Assembly (NCBI RefSeq): GCF_014202295.1
Contig: NZ_JACHGM010000002.1
Coordinates: 223,039-287,038 of the forward strand
Source of the DNA: Borreliella afzelii
Lineage (GTDB): Bacteria; Spirochaetota; Spirochaetia; Borreliales; Borreliaceae
Length of the DNA: 64,000 bases
Direction of reading: 5' to 3'
The notes beneath the pieces are model-generated. The model was not told the DNA's origin. It did no database searches and was given only the letters and a program-made list of their open reading frames with translations. This document shows, one piece after another, positions 38,257-47,452 of the stretch. The translations under genes and the position numbers were made by a program. Each line of letters opens with the position of its first letter. Position 1 is the first letter of the stretch.

Positions 38257-39239
38257 GTATAAATAATTATAGTGCTTTATACTTTTTTTTAATTTTAATG
38301 TGGATTTTTTTTGTATGTGTGCTTGATTTTAGGCGAAATATTCCATTTTTTAAAACCCTAAGCTTTATGTATGGAGACAATTCCTATATTCAAAATTACT
38401 ACATTAAAAAAGTTCTCATGACAATGTTTTTTATTTTTAGCTTGATTTTTCTAATTTTATCTATCTTGGATATTTCTTGGGGACAAAGAGCTGTTGAGGA
38501 TGAGAGAAGTAAATTGAGAATTTCTTTTATTTTTGATATTTCTCGTAGCATGTTGAGTGTAGATGAGGGTAAAATTATTAATAGGCTTGAGAGCGCTAAA
38601 AATATGATTAGTTTAATTTTAAGCAATTTTGAGAATGCTGAATATTCTCTTACTATTTTTAAAGGTAAGTCTTTATTGGTTTTACCTTTTTCTAAGGATA
38701 AAAACAGTTTAAACAAGATGTTAAATTATATAGAGCCTGATTTAATAAGCTCTCCTGGTAGTTTCTTAGGAGATGCTGTTTTTAGTGTAATCTCTAATGT
38801 ACAAGATGACCCTTATTATAATTTTTTAATTATTTTAACAGATGGTGATGATTGGGGAGAAAATAATTATTATAGGTTTTCTAAATTTGTCAATAATCTC
38901 AAGTTAGAAAGTTTTGTGGTTGGGATTGGAGGGAATAATCCCGTTTTATTTGATCATAACGCAATTATTAAAGATAAAAATGATAATCCTGTTAAAACTG
39001 TGATAAATGAAGAAAATTTACTTCTTCTTGCCTCTTCTCTTAAAGGATCATATTATAATTTGTATTTAAAAGGGATTAACTTTGTTGTCAATGATATAAG
39101 AAATGGTATAATAAGAAAAACGTCAAATGATATTATACTTGTTGATGTATCAAGGTATAAAATTTTTTTGGTTATTTCGTTATTGTTTATTTTTATGTAT
39201 TTATTTGTCAGGATGATAAAGTGGGACGAAACTTTTTAG
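38253..39239 (+). CDS. batB: BatB-like VWA-domain membrane protein
   Basis: A 328-residue paralogue of BatA: two N-terminal membrane segments, a VWA domain (ISFIFDISRSMLSVD, LTDGDDWGENNY), and a C-terminal membrane segment. The MIDAS residues Asp-x-Ser-x-Ser are in place. The ATG at 38253 (start MSINNYSALYF) is preceded by AAGAGA and overlaps the batA stop. The frame extends 54 bp further back inside batA without family support. Confidence 0.88.
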   Translation: MSINNYSALYFFLILMWIFFVCVLDFRRNIPFFKTLSFMYGDNSYIQNYYIKKVLMTMFFIFSLIFLILSILDISWGQRAVEDERSKLRISFIFDISRSMLSVDEGKIINRLESAKNMISLILSNFENAEYSLTIFKGKSLLVLPFSKDKNSLNKMLNYIEPDLISSPGSFLGDAVFSVISNVQDDPYYNFLIILTDGDDWGENNYYRFSKFVNNLKLESFVVGIGGNNPVLFDHNAIIKDKNDNPVKTVINEENLLLLASSLKGSYYNLYLKGINFVVNDIRNGIIRKTSNDIILVDVSRYKIFLVISLLFIFMYLFVRMIKWDETF

Positions 39240-39808
39240 CAGTTTTATATGCTTGCTTTTTGTGTTTAGGTTTTTTTTCTTGTTCAAATGTTAAGTCCAT
39301 GTCTTTGATGGCTATTGGCAATTATGAATATGTTAGAGGAAATTATCAAAATGCAATTTCCAATTATTACAATCTTGTAGAGGATAAAAAATATTCTGCT
39401 TGGGGATATTATAATCTTGGCATTGTATACTATTCTTTAGGTGAGTATGAAAGTTCTCTTAGAATATTCTCTTATGCAAAGAAAACCGATGATATTTTTT
39501 TAAATTTTAATGTCAATTATAACGAGGGAATAATATACTATAACCAAGGACTTTATCATAAGGCCGAAATGGCTTTTAAGGAGGCTTTAAAAATTAATCC
39601 CAGCAGTTATAATGCTAAATATAATCTTGAACTTGCAATAATAAAAAAACGAACAGTGCGCGATAGTTTAAATTCTTTAAGTGTAGAAAAAAGTAAAAAT
39701 TTTGTTGAAAATAATGAAAATTTTTTAAGGTATATTGAAAATCTTGAGAGGGTTGTATGGTTGAGAAAAATAGACGAGAGCCTAGTTGTTCCAAAAGAAG
39801 ATTGGTAA
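39221..39808 (+). CDS. TPR lipoprotein, BatC-like
   Basis: A 195-residue protein with GTG start and an upstream AGGAT. The signal ends FLCLGFFSC, consistent with a spirochaete lipobox and Cys-21. TPR units follow (YVRGNYQNAISNYYNLVE, NLGIVYYSLGEYESSLRIF, YHKAEMAFKEALKINPSS). In other Bat loci BatC is a small TPR protein at this place. It overlaps batB by 19 bp and the next gene by 52 bp. Confidence 0.8.
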   Translation: MGRNFLAVLYACFLCLGFFSCSNVKSMSLMAIGNYEYVRGNYQNAISNYYNLVEDKKYSAWGYYNLGIVYYSLGEYESSLRIFSYAKKTDDIFLNFNVNYNEGIIYYNQGLYHKAEMAFKEALKINPSSYNAKYNLELAIIKKRTVRDSLNSLSVEKSKNFVENNENFLRYIENLERVVWLRKIDESLVVPKEDW

Positions 39809-41808
39809 TATTTTTTATTTATTTTTTTTCAATCGCAAGACTTTATTCGCTTACGGGTATTGATTTTGTTAAAAATATCAAGGTTTTAAGGGGCGACAAA
39901 TTTATTCAGATCGTAAAGCTTAATAATCCTTTGCAAGATATTGATATAAGTTTATTAAAAGTTGAAATAAATAAAGAAGTTCAATCCAATTCTAATGTTT
40001 TGTCAATATCTAGGATAACCGATAGTAATAACTTTTCTTTTGTTGAAATTAAAGTTGAATACCTTTTTGAAGGTCTAGGATTTATTAAAATTCCCCCATT
40101 AAAAGTAATTTATAAAGGTGATTTCTATTTATCTTCAGAGGTTGAAGTTAGTGTGCTAAGAGCTGATGAAATAAATTCTTTTGGCCTGCCAGTTGATTTA
40201 TATTGGGACCTTGATAAAAGAGAGGTTTATGAATATCAAAGCATTGGCATTGTTTTGCGTTCAAATTGGCTTTCAGATAGCAATTCTAATGAAATGTCCG
40301 GATTTTTACCTGCTATTAAGGATGCAATGATTGAAAAGATGCCTATATTCGGGGACATTAAATATAGAACTTTTCATAATAAAGAAATTTTAGATGTACC
40401 TTTTTATAACTTTGTTTTAACTCCTCTTAAAGGTTCAAAAAATGTTTTGATTCCCAGTTTTTCTTTTAATATTGATTCTGGCCTTGTTAGGGAAACCCCT
40501 GAGCTTTTGTTAAAAGTTAAACCTATTCCTAAAGAGGTTAAATCTCTAGCGGTTGGAACTTTTAGAATTGATTATGAGACACCGACTTATTCGACAATTG
40601 ATCAAGGTATATTTACTATTTTAATAAAAATAACAGGGCAAGGGAATTTTCCACATTTTTACTTTCCAGAGATTGAAACTTATAATTCTAAAATTCTTAA
40701 TAAAAAGAAAACTTATAGTTTTAAGCCTTCTAAAAGTGGGTACAAGGGCAGTATTTCTCAAGTTTACACAGTTAAGCCGGGTACCAAAGGTAGTGTATTT
40801 TTAAATATTGGGGATTTTAATTATTTAAATCCCGATGATGGGACAGTTTATACTCTTAAAGGAAAAAAATTGAAGTACGAATATTCGGGAGAGTTTGACA
40901 GTATAAATAAAATACAAAATAATGTAGATTCTGATTTTGAGCTTTTATCTTATGCTGATATTTTGAATTACAAAAATAAAACTTTTTTATTTTTTGTTCC
41001 ATACTATTATCTACTTTTGATTCCAGGATTTTTATTATCTTTAGCTATTTTAATTAACTATAAAAAATTTTTTGCAGCATCAAGTTTTGGTTTGGTTATT
41101 TTAATATTGGCTGTTGGCATTAGTTTAAATGCTGTAAATGATAGTTTATTGTCAGAAAAAAATATAAATGATTTGATTGAAAGCTATAATTCTAAAAATT
41201 ATGATGCGGCGCTTATCAAGATTGATAATATTCTTAAAAAATATCCAAATTATTCAGGACTTTGGCTAAACAGAGCTCTTGTGTTAAATAAAATGGATAG
41301 GGATTTTGATGCTATTTGTTCAGCTTATAAGGCATTTTTAGCTTCTCCAAATAATGAAACCCCATATAAGGTTATTGATTTGATTGAAGCTAAAAATGGA
41401 GTTACAGACAGTATTCGTAACAATAGTTTTATCTTTTCTAATATTTTTTTTATTATTAGCTTATTTTTGATAAATTTTTTAGTCGTATCTATTTCTTATA
41501 GATTTTTGGCAAAAAATTTAAAAAAAATAATTATATTTTTACTTTTTTCTGCGGTTTGTTTTACTGTGTTTGAAACATATTATTTTTATTCTGAGCAACA
41601 ATCTGAAGTGGGAATAATTAGGGGGGATTTAGTCTCTCTTTACAAAGTTCCTGATAACTTTTCAAGAAGTTGGAGATTTTTAAAAGGAAATGCAAGTGTT
41701 TATATCCTTGACAGCAAAGATGATTTTGTTCTTATTGAAACAAGTTACGGACTTCAAGGCTGGATTCACAAGAATTTTGTTGTATCCTTAAAAGATAATT
41801 TGATTTAA
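39757..41808 (+). CDS. batD: BatD-like protein with BatE-like TPR and SH3b C-terminus
   Basis: A 683-residue protein. The order is an N-terminal signal anchor (RRLVIFFIYFFSIARLYSL) after a 14-residue polar start, a long beta-rich BatD region (about 35-410, with FLFEGLGFIKIPPLKVIYKG type strands), two membrane segments near 410-460, a TPR-like stretch (SKNYDAALIKIDNILKKYPN), another membrane segment pair and an SH3b-like end (GNASVYILDSKDDFVLIE, GLQGWIHKNFV). BatE in other bacteria has TPR plus SH3, so this looks like a BatD-BatE fusion. The ATG has a strong GAGAGGG site within the previous gene. Confidence 0.85.
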   Translation: MVEKNRREPSCSKRRLVIFFIYFFSIARLYSLTGIDFVKNIKVLRGDKFIQIVKLNNPLQDIDISLLKVEINKEVQSNSNVLSISRITDSNNFSFVEIKVEYLFEGLGFIKIPPLKVIYKGDFYLSSEVEVSVLRADEINSFGLPVDLYWDLDKREVYEYQSIGIVLRSNWLSDSNSNEMSGFLPAIKDAMIEKMPIFGDIKYRTFHNKEILDVPFYNFVLTPLKGSKNVLIPSFSFNIDSGLVRETPELLLKVKPIPKEVKSLAVGTFRIDYETPTYSTIDQGIFTILIKITGQGNFPHFYFPEIETYNSKILNKKKTYSFKPSKSGYKGSISQVYTVKPGTKGSVFLNIGDFNYLNPDDGTVYTLKGKKLKYEYSGEFDSINKIQNNVDSDFELLSYADILNYKNKTFLFFVPYYYLLLIPGFLLSLAILINYKKFFAASSFGLVILILAVGISLNAVNDSLLSEKNINDLIESYNSKNYDAALIKIDNILKKYPNYSGLWLNRALVLNKMDRDFDAICSAYKAFLASPNNETPYKVIDLIEAKNGVTDSIRNNSFIFSNIFFIISLFLINFLVVSISYRFLAKNLKKIIIFLLFSAVCFTVFETYYFYSEQQSEVGIIRGDLVSLYKVPDNFSRSWRFLKGNASVYILDSKDDFVLIETSYGLQGWIHKNFVVSLKDNLI

Positions 41809-41855
41809 AAAACAAATACTTACAATACTTGAAAATATTTTAAAAGGGTTTAATT

Positions 41856-42077
41856 TTATTTTTCCCTGTATACTATTCTACCTTTTGTAAGATCATAAGG
41901 AGAAAGTTCAACTTTTACTTTATCACCAGGAACTATTTTTATGAAATGTTTTCGCATTTTTCCAGATAGATGGGCAAGCACAATGTGTTTGTTTTTAAGT
42001 TCTACTCTAAACATGGTATTTGGAAGGGATTCTTTTACAATTCCTTCAGTTTCAATAGCTTCTTCTTTAATGTCCAA
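41856..42077 (-). CDS. infA: Translation initiation factor IF-1
   Basis: A 73-residue S1-fold protein with the full IF1 pattern: [58 protein letters not shown]. The frame is open up to an ATG at 42128, which would add 17 residues not found in IF1. A TTG at 42077 has GGAGG five nt upstream and yields exactly the expected start (D-I-K-E-E-A-I-E), so I call TTG. The gene stands alone, convergent with the bat operon and divergent from dksA. Confidence 0.9.
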   Translation of the reverse strand: MDIKEEAIETEGIVKESLPNTMFRVELKNKHIVLAHLSGKMRKHFIKIVPGDKVKVELSPYDLTKGRIVYREK

Positions 42078-42172
42078 GACAACCTCCGAATTTTTCTCTA
42101 ATAGGATAAATTTTACACGATTAAACATATCATTTCAATTCTTATTTTTAATAAGAAAAGCATTATTGTTTG

Positions 42173-42201
42173 TTTACATTATAAGAAATTGTGTATATAA
42201 T
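42173..42201 (+). promoter_or_regulatory. Promoter of dksA
   Basis: TTTACA (42173-42178), a 17-bp spacer, TATAAT (42196-42201). The predicted start near 42208 gives a ~35-nt leader carrying the TGGAGG ribosome site of dksA. Confidence 0.65.
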
Positions 42202-42242
42202 TACACGAAGTTTTTTAAAAATGTAATTTATATGGAGGTATC

Positions 42243-42620
42243 ATGCAAAAAGCTAGTTCTGAGCATGAGTTTATTGAAGAGATAAAAAAATTTCTTTCAG
42301 CTGAAAAAAAAGAGATATTGGATTCTATCAAGTCTGTAGAAAATAGCAAAAAGGAAATAATTAATAATGATATGTATCCGAAGGATGTTGTTGATATTGC
42401 TTTTGATAATATGGATGGAAATAATCTTGAAGCATTAGGTTTTGTTGAAAAGAGAAAGTTGAATTTAATAAATCAAGCTCTTTATAGAATTTCTCAAAAT
42501 TCTTATGGGAAGTGTTTGGCTTGTGAAAAAGAGATTGCTAGAGAGAGACTTTTAGCAATTCCTTATGCCTTTTTATGTATTAGCTGTCAAACAAAAAAAG
42601 AAAAAAAGAGCAAAAGATGA
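42243..42620 (+). CDS. dksA: RNA polymerase-binding transcription factor DksA
   Basis: A secondary-channel factor that works with ppGpp; in Borrelia it is known to affect stress and infection gene expression. The 125-residue protein has a long N-terminal coiled coil (residues ~5-85, with DVVDIAFDNMDGNN at the tip, carrying the Asp pair) and a C-terminal zinc finger with both CxxC pairs, CLACEKEI and CISC. The ribosome site TGGAGG is strong. It is convergent with the OmpA-family gene, 10 bp apart. Confidence 0.93.
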   Translation: MQKASSEHEFIEEIKKFLSAEKKEILDSIKSVENSKKEIINNDMYPKDVVDIAFDNMDGNNLEALGFVEKRKLNLINQALYRISQNSYGKCLACEKEIARERLLAIPYAFLCISCQTKKEKKSKR

Positions 42621-42630
42621 TAATCTTAAG

Positions 42631-43800
42631 CTAGTTATTTAATATTGTAATTTCTACTCGTCTATTTTTAGCCTTTAATGGGGACGATTTAGGATATTTT
42701 GGTTTTTGAGATCCCCATCCTTTAAATAGTATTTGGTCTTTGTTTTTTATTTTCATTTTTATCAAATAATTTCCAATTGCACGAGCTCTTTTTTCAGAGA
42801 GCTCGTGCATCTCTTCTTCTAATCCGAATTGTTCAGTATGTCCTTCTATTAGTATGTTATTTTTTTTAAATTTTTCAAGAAGTTTAGCTATAAGGTCAAG
42901 TTTTTTGTATTCTTTTTGCAGTATTTGAAATGAGTCAGGATAAAATTCAATATCTAAGCTTAAATTAATGCCTTTAGTATTTTTTTCAACGCTAATAGCT
43001 TTTATTTTTTTTTCTTGGATATAATTTTCAACTTCAGTTTCAATAAAATTATCATTCGGAAGTTCAATTGAAACTACTTTGCCAAGAGAGTTTCCAGTCA
43101 TTTTAAAATGTTGATTATTGTTCTGCTTTATTTCAAATATATATTCATCGTTGTATTTATATGTGTTTCCAATTTCATTGTCAAAATAAATTTTTTGGTT
43201 TACTTTTTGATAGAAAGAGATGTTTTTTATATTGTATTGTGATTCATAATTCGAAAGAATTATATGGTAATATTTGCCGTTGTGTTCTTCTTTGCCTTTA
43301 TATTCGTAGTTAACATTAAATTTTACAATGAAATCTTTTATACTTCTATCTATTTTTGAAGCTTCTATATATTCTTCTGCAGGATATGTCCATTTTTCAT
43401 TTATTTTGATAGGTGTTTTTGGAAATCTTGGAATGCCTCTAACAGAGGGTCTTTTTTGATTTGCTCCTATTATATATTCTCCTTGCTTATTTACGCTGAA
43501 GGTTTCTTCAAACTCTTCATTTAATAGGTAAGGTTCATGAATATTTTCTCTTTTTAAGATTCTAAAAAAAGCTTTAATGTTTACGAATTCTTCTTTTGTG
43601 TCTTTTATCTCACTTGAAATTTGAATATTGGTTGTAGAACTTGAATTAAAATGGTTGTTGAAATATATTTTTTGATTATCTGTACCTTCTAATCTAAATT
43701 TTGTGCCTTTAATGTATTTGAATTCAAAAATTTCAGCAGACAAAGCTAAGTTTTGAACTAAAAATAATAGCAACAATAGTATGGTTGCTTTGGTACCCAT
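42631..43800 (-). CDS. OmpA-family outer-membrane/periplasmic protein (Tpn50-like)
   Basis: A 389-residue protein with a signal peptide (ILLLLLFLVQNLALSA), a beta-rich central region and a C-terminal OmpA peptidoglycan-binding domain (NILIEGHTEQFGLEEEMHEL, SEKRARAIGNYLIKM, NRRVEITIL). The key Arg of NRRVEI is kept. It corresponds to the spirochaete family named for the Treponema 50-kDa antigen. Part of the C-terminal domain is encoded by a perfect 12-bp hairpin. Confidence 0.88.
   Translation of the reverse strand: MGTKATILLLLLFLVQNLALSAEIFEFKYIKGTKFRLEGTDNQKIYFNNHFNSSSTTNIQISSEIKDTKEEFVNIKAFFRILKRENIHEPYLLNEEFEETFSVNKQGEYIIGANQKRPSVRGIPRFPKTPIKINEKWTYPAEEYIEASKIDRSIKDFIVKFNVNYEYKGKEEHNGKYYHIILSNYESQYNIKNISFYQKVNQKIYFDNEIGNTYKYNDEYIFEIKQNNNQHFKMTGNSLGKVVSIELPNDNFIETEVENYIQEKKIKAISVEKNTKGINLSLDIEFYPDSFQILQKEYKKLDLIAKLLEKFKKNNILIEGHTEQFGLEEEMHELSEKRARAIGNYLIKMKIKNKDQILFKGWGSQKPKYPKSSPLKAKNRRVEITILNN
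42778..42809. repeat. Perfect 12-bp inverted repeat inside the OmpA-family gene
   Basis: The arms tgcacgagctct (42778-42789) and agagctcgtgca (42798-42809) with an 8-nt loop. The stem is 50 percent GC in a very AT-rich genome, so it would be a stable hairpin. It lies within the codons for MHELSEKRARAIG, about 150 bp before the stop codon. Confidence 0.8.
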
Positions 43801-43884
43801 TAATAGATTTTATCATAAAAGTATTTAATTTTTAAATTTTTCTTAAAAACGCTATTTAATGTTTTGTTCTGATCTGATATTTAT

Positions 43885-43890
43885 TATAAT
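43885..43890 (+). promoter_or_regulatory. Possible -10 element of malQ
   Basis: A TATAAT lies 50 bp before the malQ ATG, inside a 140-bp divergent spacer. The sequence 17 bp upstream (TTTTGT) is a weak -35. Confidence 0.4.
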
Positions 43891-43940
43891 TTATAACACA
43901 GTGGGTAATAATTTAAATTATTAATTAATAGGGGTTTTAT

Positions 43941-45461
43941 ATGAAGTATGAAAAAATAAGAATTAATTTAAACTTAAAAAGAAAAAGTGGTATTTTACTT
44001 AACATAAGTTCTTTGCCATCTAAATACGGTATTGGAGATTTGGGCAAAGGGGCTTATAAATTTATAGATTTTTTATTTGCATCCTCGCAAAGTTATTGGC
44101 AAATGTTTGCTTATTCTCCTATTGATTTTACAAGATCTCCCCCTTATTCAATTTTTTCTGCCTTTGCCGGTAATGTTTATTATATTGATCTAGAAGCTCT
44201 TGATAAATTTATAGATTCGGATTTAAACATTTTAAAGGAAAATGAAAGCAGGCACTCTGATTTTAAAAAATTAAGTTTTAAAGATAAATTTCTTAAAGAA
44301 GCTGCTTTAAATTTTATTAATAGAGCTTCGGTTGATGAGGTTAGAAGCTTTGAAAAATTTAAAAAAAAGTCTTATTATTGGCTTTTAGATTTTGCAAGTT
44401 TTGTTGCATTTAAAGAATATTCTTTAAAAGAATCAAAGGACGCTTTTAATGTTCTTTTTGATAGAGGAATTCTTAAAAGAAATGAACAAGACTTATTTAA
44501 ATTGAGAAATATTCTCTCAAAAGAGATTAAAGTGCAAGAGGTGTTGCAGTATTTCTTTTTTTCACAGTTTCAAGCTTTAAAGCGCTATGCAAATGGCAAG
44601 GGAATTGAGCTAGTTATGAATGTACCGCTTTTTATAGCGTATGATTCTGCTGATGTTTGGGCACATCAAAAATATTTTAAGTTGAGATTTGACGCAAGCA
44701 AAGATAAGGTTGCAGGAATTTCTCCAGATTATTTTTTAGAACAAGAGCAAGCTTGGGATAGTCCAGCTTATAGTTGGAATGTTTTAAAGAAAGTTAATTA
44801 TGAATGGTGGGCAAAAAGGATCGAGATTTTAAAAAAGTATGTAGATGTAATTAAAATTGATCATTTTAGAGGTTTTGTTTCTACCTGGGAAGTTAGTGCT
44901 GGTGAGACCTATGCTTTTAATGGGTTGTGGGTAAAATCACCAGGACGAGATTTTTTTAATTTTATTTTAAATGAAATTAAAGATTTAAAAATTTGGGTTG
45001 AAGATTTTGAAAATGATCTTGAAGATGTTTCAAGGTTAAGAGATTTTTTTAATTTTCCAGGAATGAGAATAATGAAGCTTGCCTTTGATTTTGATTCGGG
45101 CAATCAGAATCTTCCTCATAATTATATTAAAAATTGTATAGTTTACACAGGAATTAGTGATAATGATACAATACTAGAATTTATTAACTCTTTAGATGAT
45201 TTGCATAAAAAGTATATTTTTGATTATTTAAATACAAATGAAGATTTTGTTGTTTGGGACATGATAAGAAGCGCTATGAGCAGTGTTTCTGACAATGTAA
45301 TAATACCAATGCAAGATTATATTAGTTTAGGAGATAAATTTAGGGCAAATGTTCCAAAAAATACTCTAGATAATTGGATTTTTAGATTATTAGAAAGTGA
45401 TTTAGATACTACTTTGAGTAAAAATATAAGTTTTATTACAAGGCTTTACGGTAGGGCTTAA
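43941..45461 (+). CDS. malQ: 4-alpha-glucanotransferase (amylomaltase, GH77)
   Basis: Transfers alpha-1,4-glucan segments. The 506-residue protein shows GH77 landmarks: SLPSKYGIGDLGKGAYKFIDF, NVPLFIAYDSADVWAHQ, the nucleophile region IDHFRGF with Asp307, acid/base Glu354 in WVEDFE, and the third carboxylate Asp407 in YTGISDND. Two usually fixed neighbours differ: the Arg two residues before the nucleophile is Lys305, and the His before Asp407 is Ser406. The Arg-to-Lys change is known for Borrelia GH77. The catalytic triad is intact, so activity is likely. The ribosome site is AGGGG. Single-gene unit. Confidence 0.93.
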   Translation: MKYEKIRINLNLKRKSGILLNISSLPSKYGIGDLGKGAYKFIDFLFASSQSYWQMFAYSPIDFTRSPPYSIFSAFAGNVYYIDLEALDKFIDSDLNILKENESRHSDFKKLSFKDKFLKEAALNFINRASVDEVRSFEKFKKKSYYWLLDFASFVAFKEYSLKESKDAFNVLFDRGILKRNEQDLFKLRNILSKEIKVQEVLQYFFFSQFQALKRYANGKGIELVMNVPLFIAYDSADVWAHQKYFKLRFDASKDKVAGISPDYFLEQEQAWDSPAYSWNVLKKVNYEWWAKRIEILKKYVDVIKIDHFRGFVSTWEVSAGETYAFNGLWVKSPGRDFFNFILNEIKDLKIWVEDFENDLEDVSRLRDFFNFPGMRIMKLAFDFDSGNQNLPHNYIKNCIVYTGISDNDTILEFINSLDDLHKKYIFDYLNTNEDFVVWDMIRSAMSSVSDNVIIPMQDYISLGDKFRANVPKNTLDNWIFRLLESDLDTTLSKNISFITRLYGRA

Positions 45462-45580
45462 GATTTTTAAGAAGAAATTTGTTATAAAATTCTAATATTT
45501 TTGAATTTAAATTAGATCCAATTAATCAAATAAAAATAGTTGTTATTTAATATTTTTTGATTTGCAAGTATTATGTATTA

Positions 45581-47425
45581 ATGTGTATGAAAATTTTTAT
45601 CTATTGGATAGTTATTTTCTTCTTTTTTGTTTTTAAAATTTTCAGTATATATTCACTAACTGATGAAGAATTTTTTAAAAAATATAGTTTATTTTTTGTT
45701 CATAAAGGATTTTTGAGTAAAAATGTTAATGGAAAAATAACTAAAGTTAAAGTTAATGGGATAGATTCCAGGTGGGTTTATCCTTTTCATAAGCTTATTC
45801 CTAGTCGAATTACCTCTATTTATGAAGATGTTTATTCTTCAAATTCATTTTTAACTACAAGCAATAATCTTTACGTTTCTTATGATTATTCAAAAAATTT
45901 TAGAAAATTAGTGGGAATTAATAAATTTAACAGTAGTGCGTATATTACATCGAGTGCCTTTTCTCAAGGAGAGTATAAGCGTATTGCTATTGGAACTGCG
46001 ATTCACGGCATTTATCTTAGTGATAATGGAGCTGTTAGTTTTAAAAATTTAAATCGCTTAATTCCTCAGATTTATCTGGGTGCAGGGTATTACGACATTA
46101 TTAGTGCTATTGAATTTTCAAAAGGAGATTCAAATAATTTATATTTTTCTTCTGGAGTTTATGGAGATATTTTTTTAATTAGTCAGAAAAGTGGACTTAT
46201 TAAAAAAATTTCTTTTCCTTTTAAAAAGCAAATAATACGTATTTTAGATTTATCTAGCAAGAATGTGGAAAAAATTTTGGTGAGAACATATGACAATCAT
46301 TTTTATTCTTATTTTAATGGGCAATGGGTATTTATTGGAAAATTGTCTTTGCAGGATCAGAATTTTATTGAAAAATCCCAAAGGATGCAACTTGCTAAGA
46401 ATAAAGGATCTATTTATTTAACAGCATATACATTGCGCAATAATAGGCTAGTTGATGAAAGATTTAAATTTATTAAAGATTCGGGCATGAATGCTGTTGT
46501 AATTGATTTTAAAGATGATAGTGGTAATTTAACTTATTCTAGTAAGCTTTTTTTGCCGAATAAGTTGAGTTCTGTTAAAAACCTGATTGATGTTTCTTAT
46601 ATTCTTAAAAAAGCTAGAGAACTTGGAATTTATGTTATTGCTAGATGTGTTGTATTTAAAGATGCAAAATTGTATTATTATAATAATTTTAAGCATGCTC
46701 TTTGGAATAAAAGAACCAATAAGCCTTGGGCTCATTTTATTAAAAAAGTTGATTCTAGTGGGCTTGTGAAATATGTGCAAGTAGAGCATTGGGTAGATAT
46801 TTTTTCTCCTGCTACTTGGGACTATAATATATCTATTGCAAAAGAAATACAATCTTTTGGAGTTGATGAAATACAGTTTGACTATATTAGATTTCCATCA
46901 GATGGTCCTGTATCTCTTGCAACTTCAAGAATGAATAAGTATGAGATGCAGCCTGTTGATGCTCTTGAATCTTTTTTGATTATGGCAAGAGAACAGCTTT
47001 ATATTCCTATTTCTGTTGATATTTATGGGTACAATGGTTGGTTTCCTACTAATAGTATTGGGCAAAATATTGCAATGTTATCAGATTATGTTGATGTCAT
47101 ATCTCCTATGTTTTATCCTTCACACTATACTAATGATTTTTTGCCAAGCAATTCTTATTATACAAAAAGAGCTTATAAGATTTATAAAGAGGGGAGTGAT
47201 AGAGCACTTATGTTTTCTTTAGATCGGGTTGTCATTAGGCCTTATGTTCAGGCTTTTTTATTAGGAAAGGAAAGGTTTGTGGATGATGAGATTTATTTGA
47301 AGTATTTAAAGTTTCAGCTTAAAGGGGTCAAGGAGTCATTTGGTAGTGGTTTTAGTCTTTGGAACGCATCTAATGTTTATTATATGGTTAAGGGGAGTTT
47401 AAAAGAATATTTAGATTCTTTTTAA
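45581..47425 (+). CDS. Secreted glycoside-hydrolase-like protein (DUF4015 type)
   Basis: About 614 residues. A signal segment (MKIFIYWIVIFFFFVFKIF) is followed by an N-terminal half that looks like a beta-propeller-type region, then a TIM-barrel domain from about residue 290 (MNAVVIDFKDDSGNL, ARELGIYVIARCVVFKD, GVDEIQFDYIRFPSDG, SVDIYGYNGW, DVISPMFYPSHY). This matches the putative glycosyl hydrolase domain DUF4015, with conserved Asp and Tyr of FDYIRFP. The substrate is unknown, perhaps peptidoglycan or a surface glycan. The start is ambiguous: ATG 45581 or 45587, neither with a ribosome site. Confidence 0.75.
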   Translation: MCMKIFIYWIVIFFFFVFKIFSIYSLTDEEFFKKYSLFFVHKGFLSKNVNGKITKVKVNGIDSRWVYPFHKLIPSRITSIYEDVYSSNSFLTTSNNLYVSYDYSKNFRKLVGINKFNSSAYITSSAFSQGEYKRIAIGTAIHGIYLSDNGAVSFKNLNRLIPQIYLGAGYYDIISAIEFSKGDSNNLYFSSGVYGDIFLISQKSGLIKKISFPFKKQIIRILDLSSKNVEKILVRTYDNHFYSYFNGQWVFIGKLSLQDQNFIEKSQRMQLAKNKGSIYLTAYTLRNNRLVDERFKFIKDSGMNAVVIDFKDDSGNLTYSSKLFLPNKLSSVKNLIDVSYILKKARELGIYVIARCVVFKDAKLYYYNNFKHALWNKRTNKPWAHFIKKVDSSGLVKYVQVEHWVDIFSPATWDYNISIAKEIQSFGVDEIQFDYIRFPSDGPVSLATSRMNKYEMQPVDALESFLIMAREQLYIPISVDIYGYNGWFPTNSIGQNIAMLSDYVDVISPMFYPSHYTNDFLPSNSYYTKRAYKIYKEGSDRALMFSLDRVVIRPYVQAFLLGKERFVDDEIYLKYLKFQLKGVKESFGSGFSLWNASNVYYMVKGSLKEYLDSF

Positions 47426-47452
47426 TTATTGTTTCTTGTAAAGGAGATTTAT

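Noticed and set aside
38399-38716. 105-residue minus-strand frame inside batB
   Set aside because: Antisense shadow of a well-supported VWA protein.
42141-42155. Short inverted repeat cttatt-ttt-aataag between infA and dksA
   Set aside because: Six AT-rich pairs with a 3-nt loop are expected by chance in this composition.
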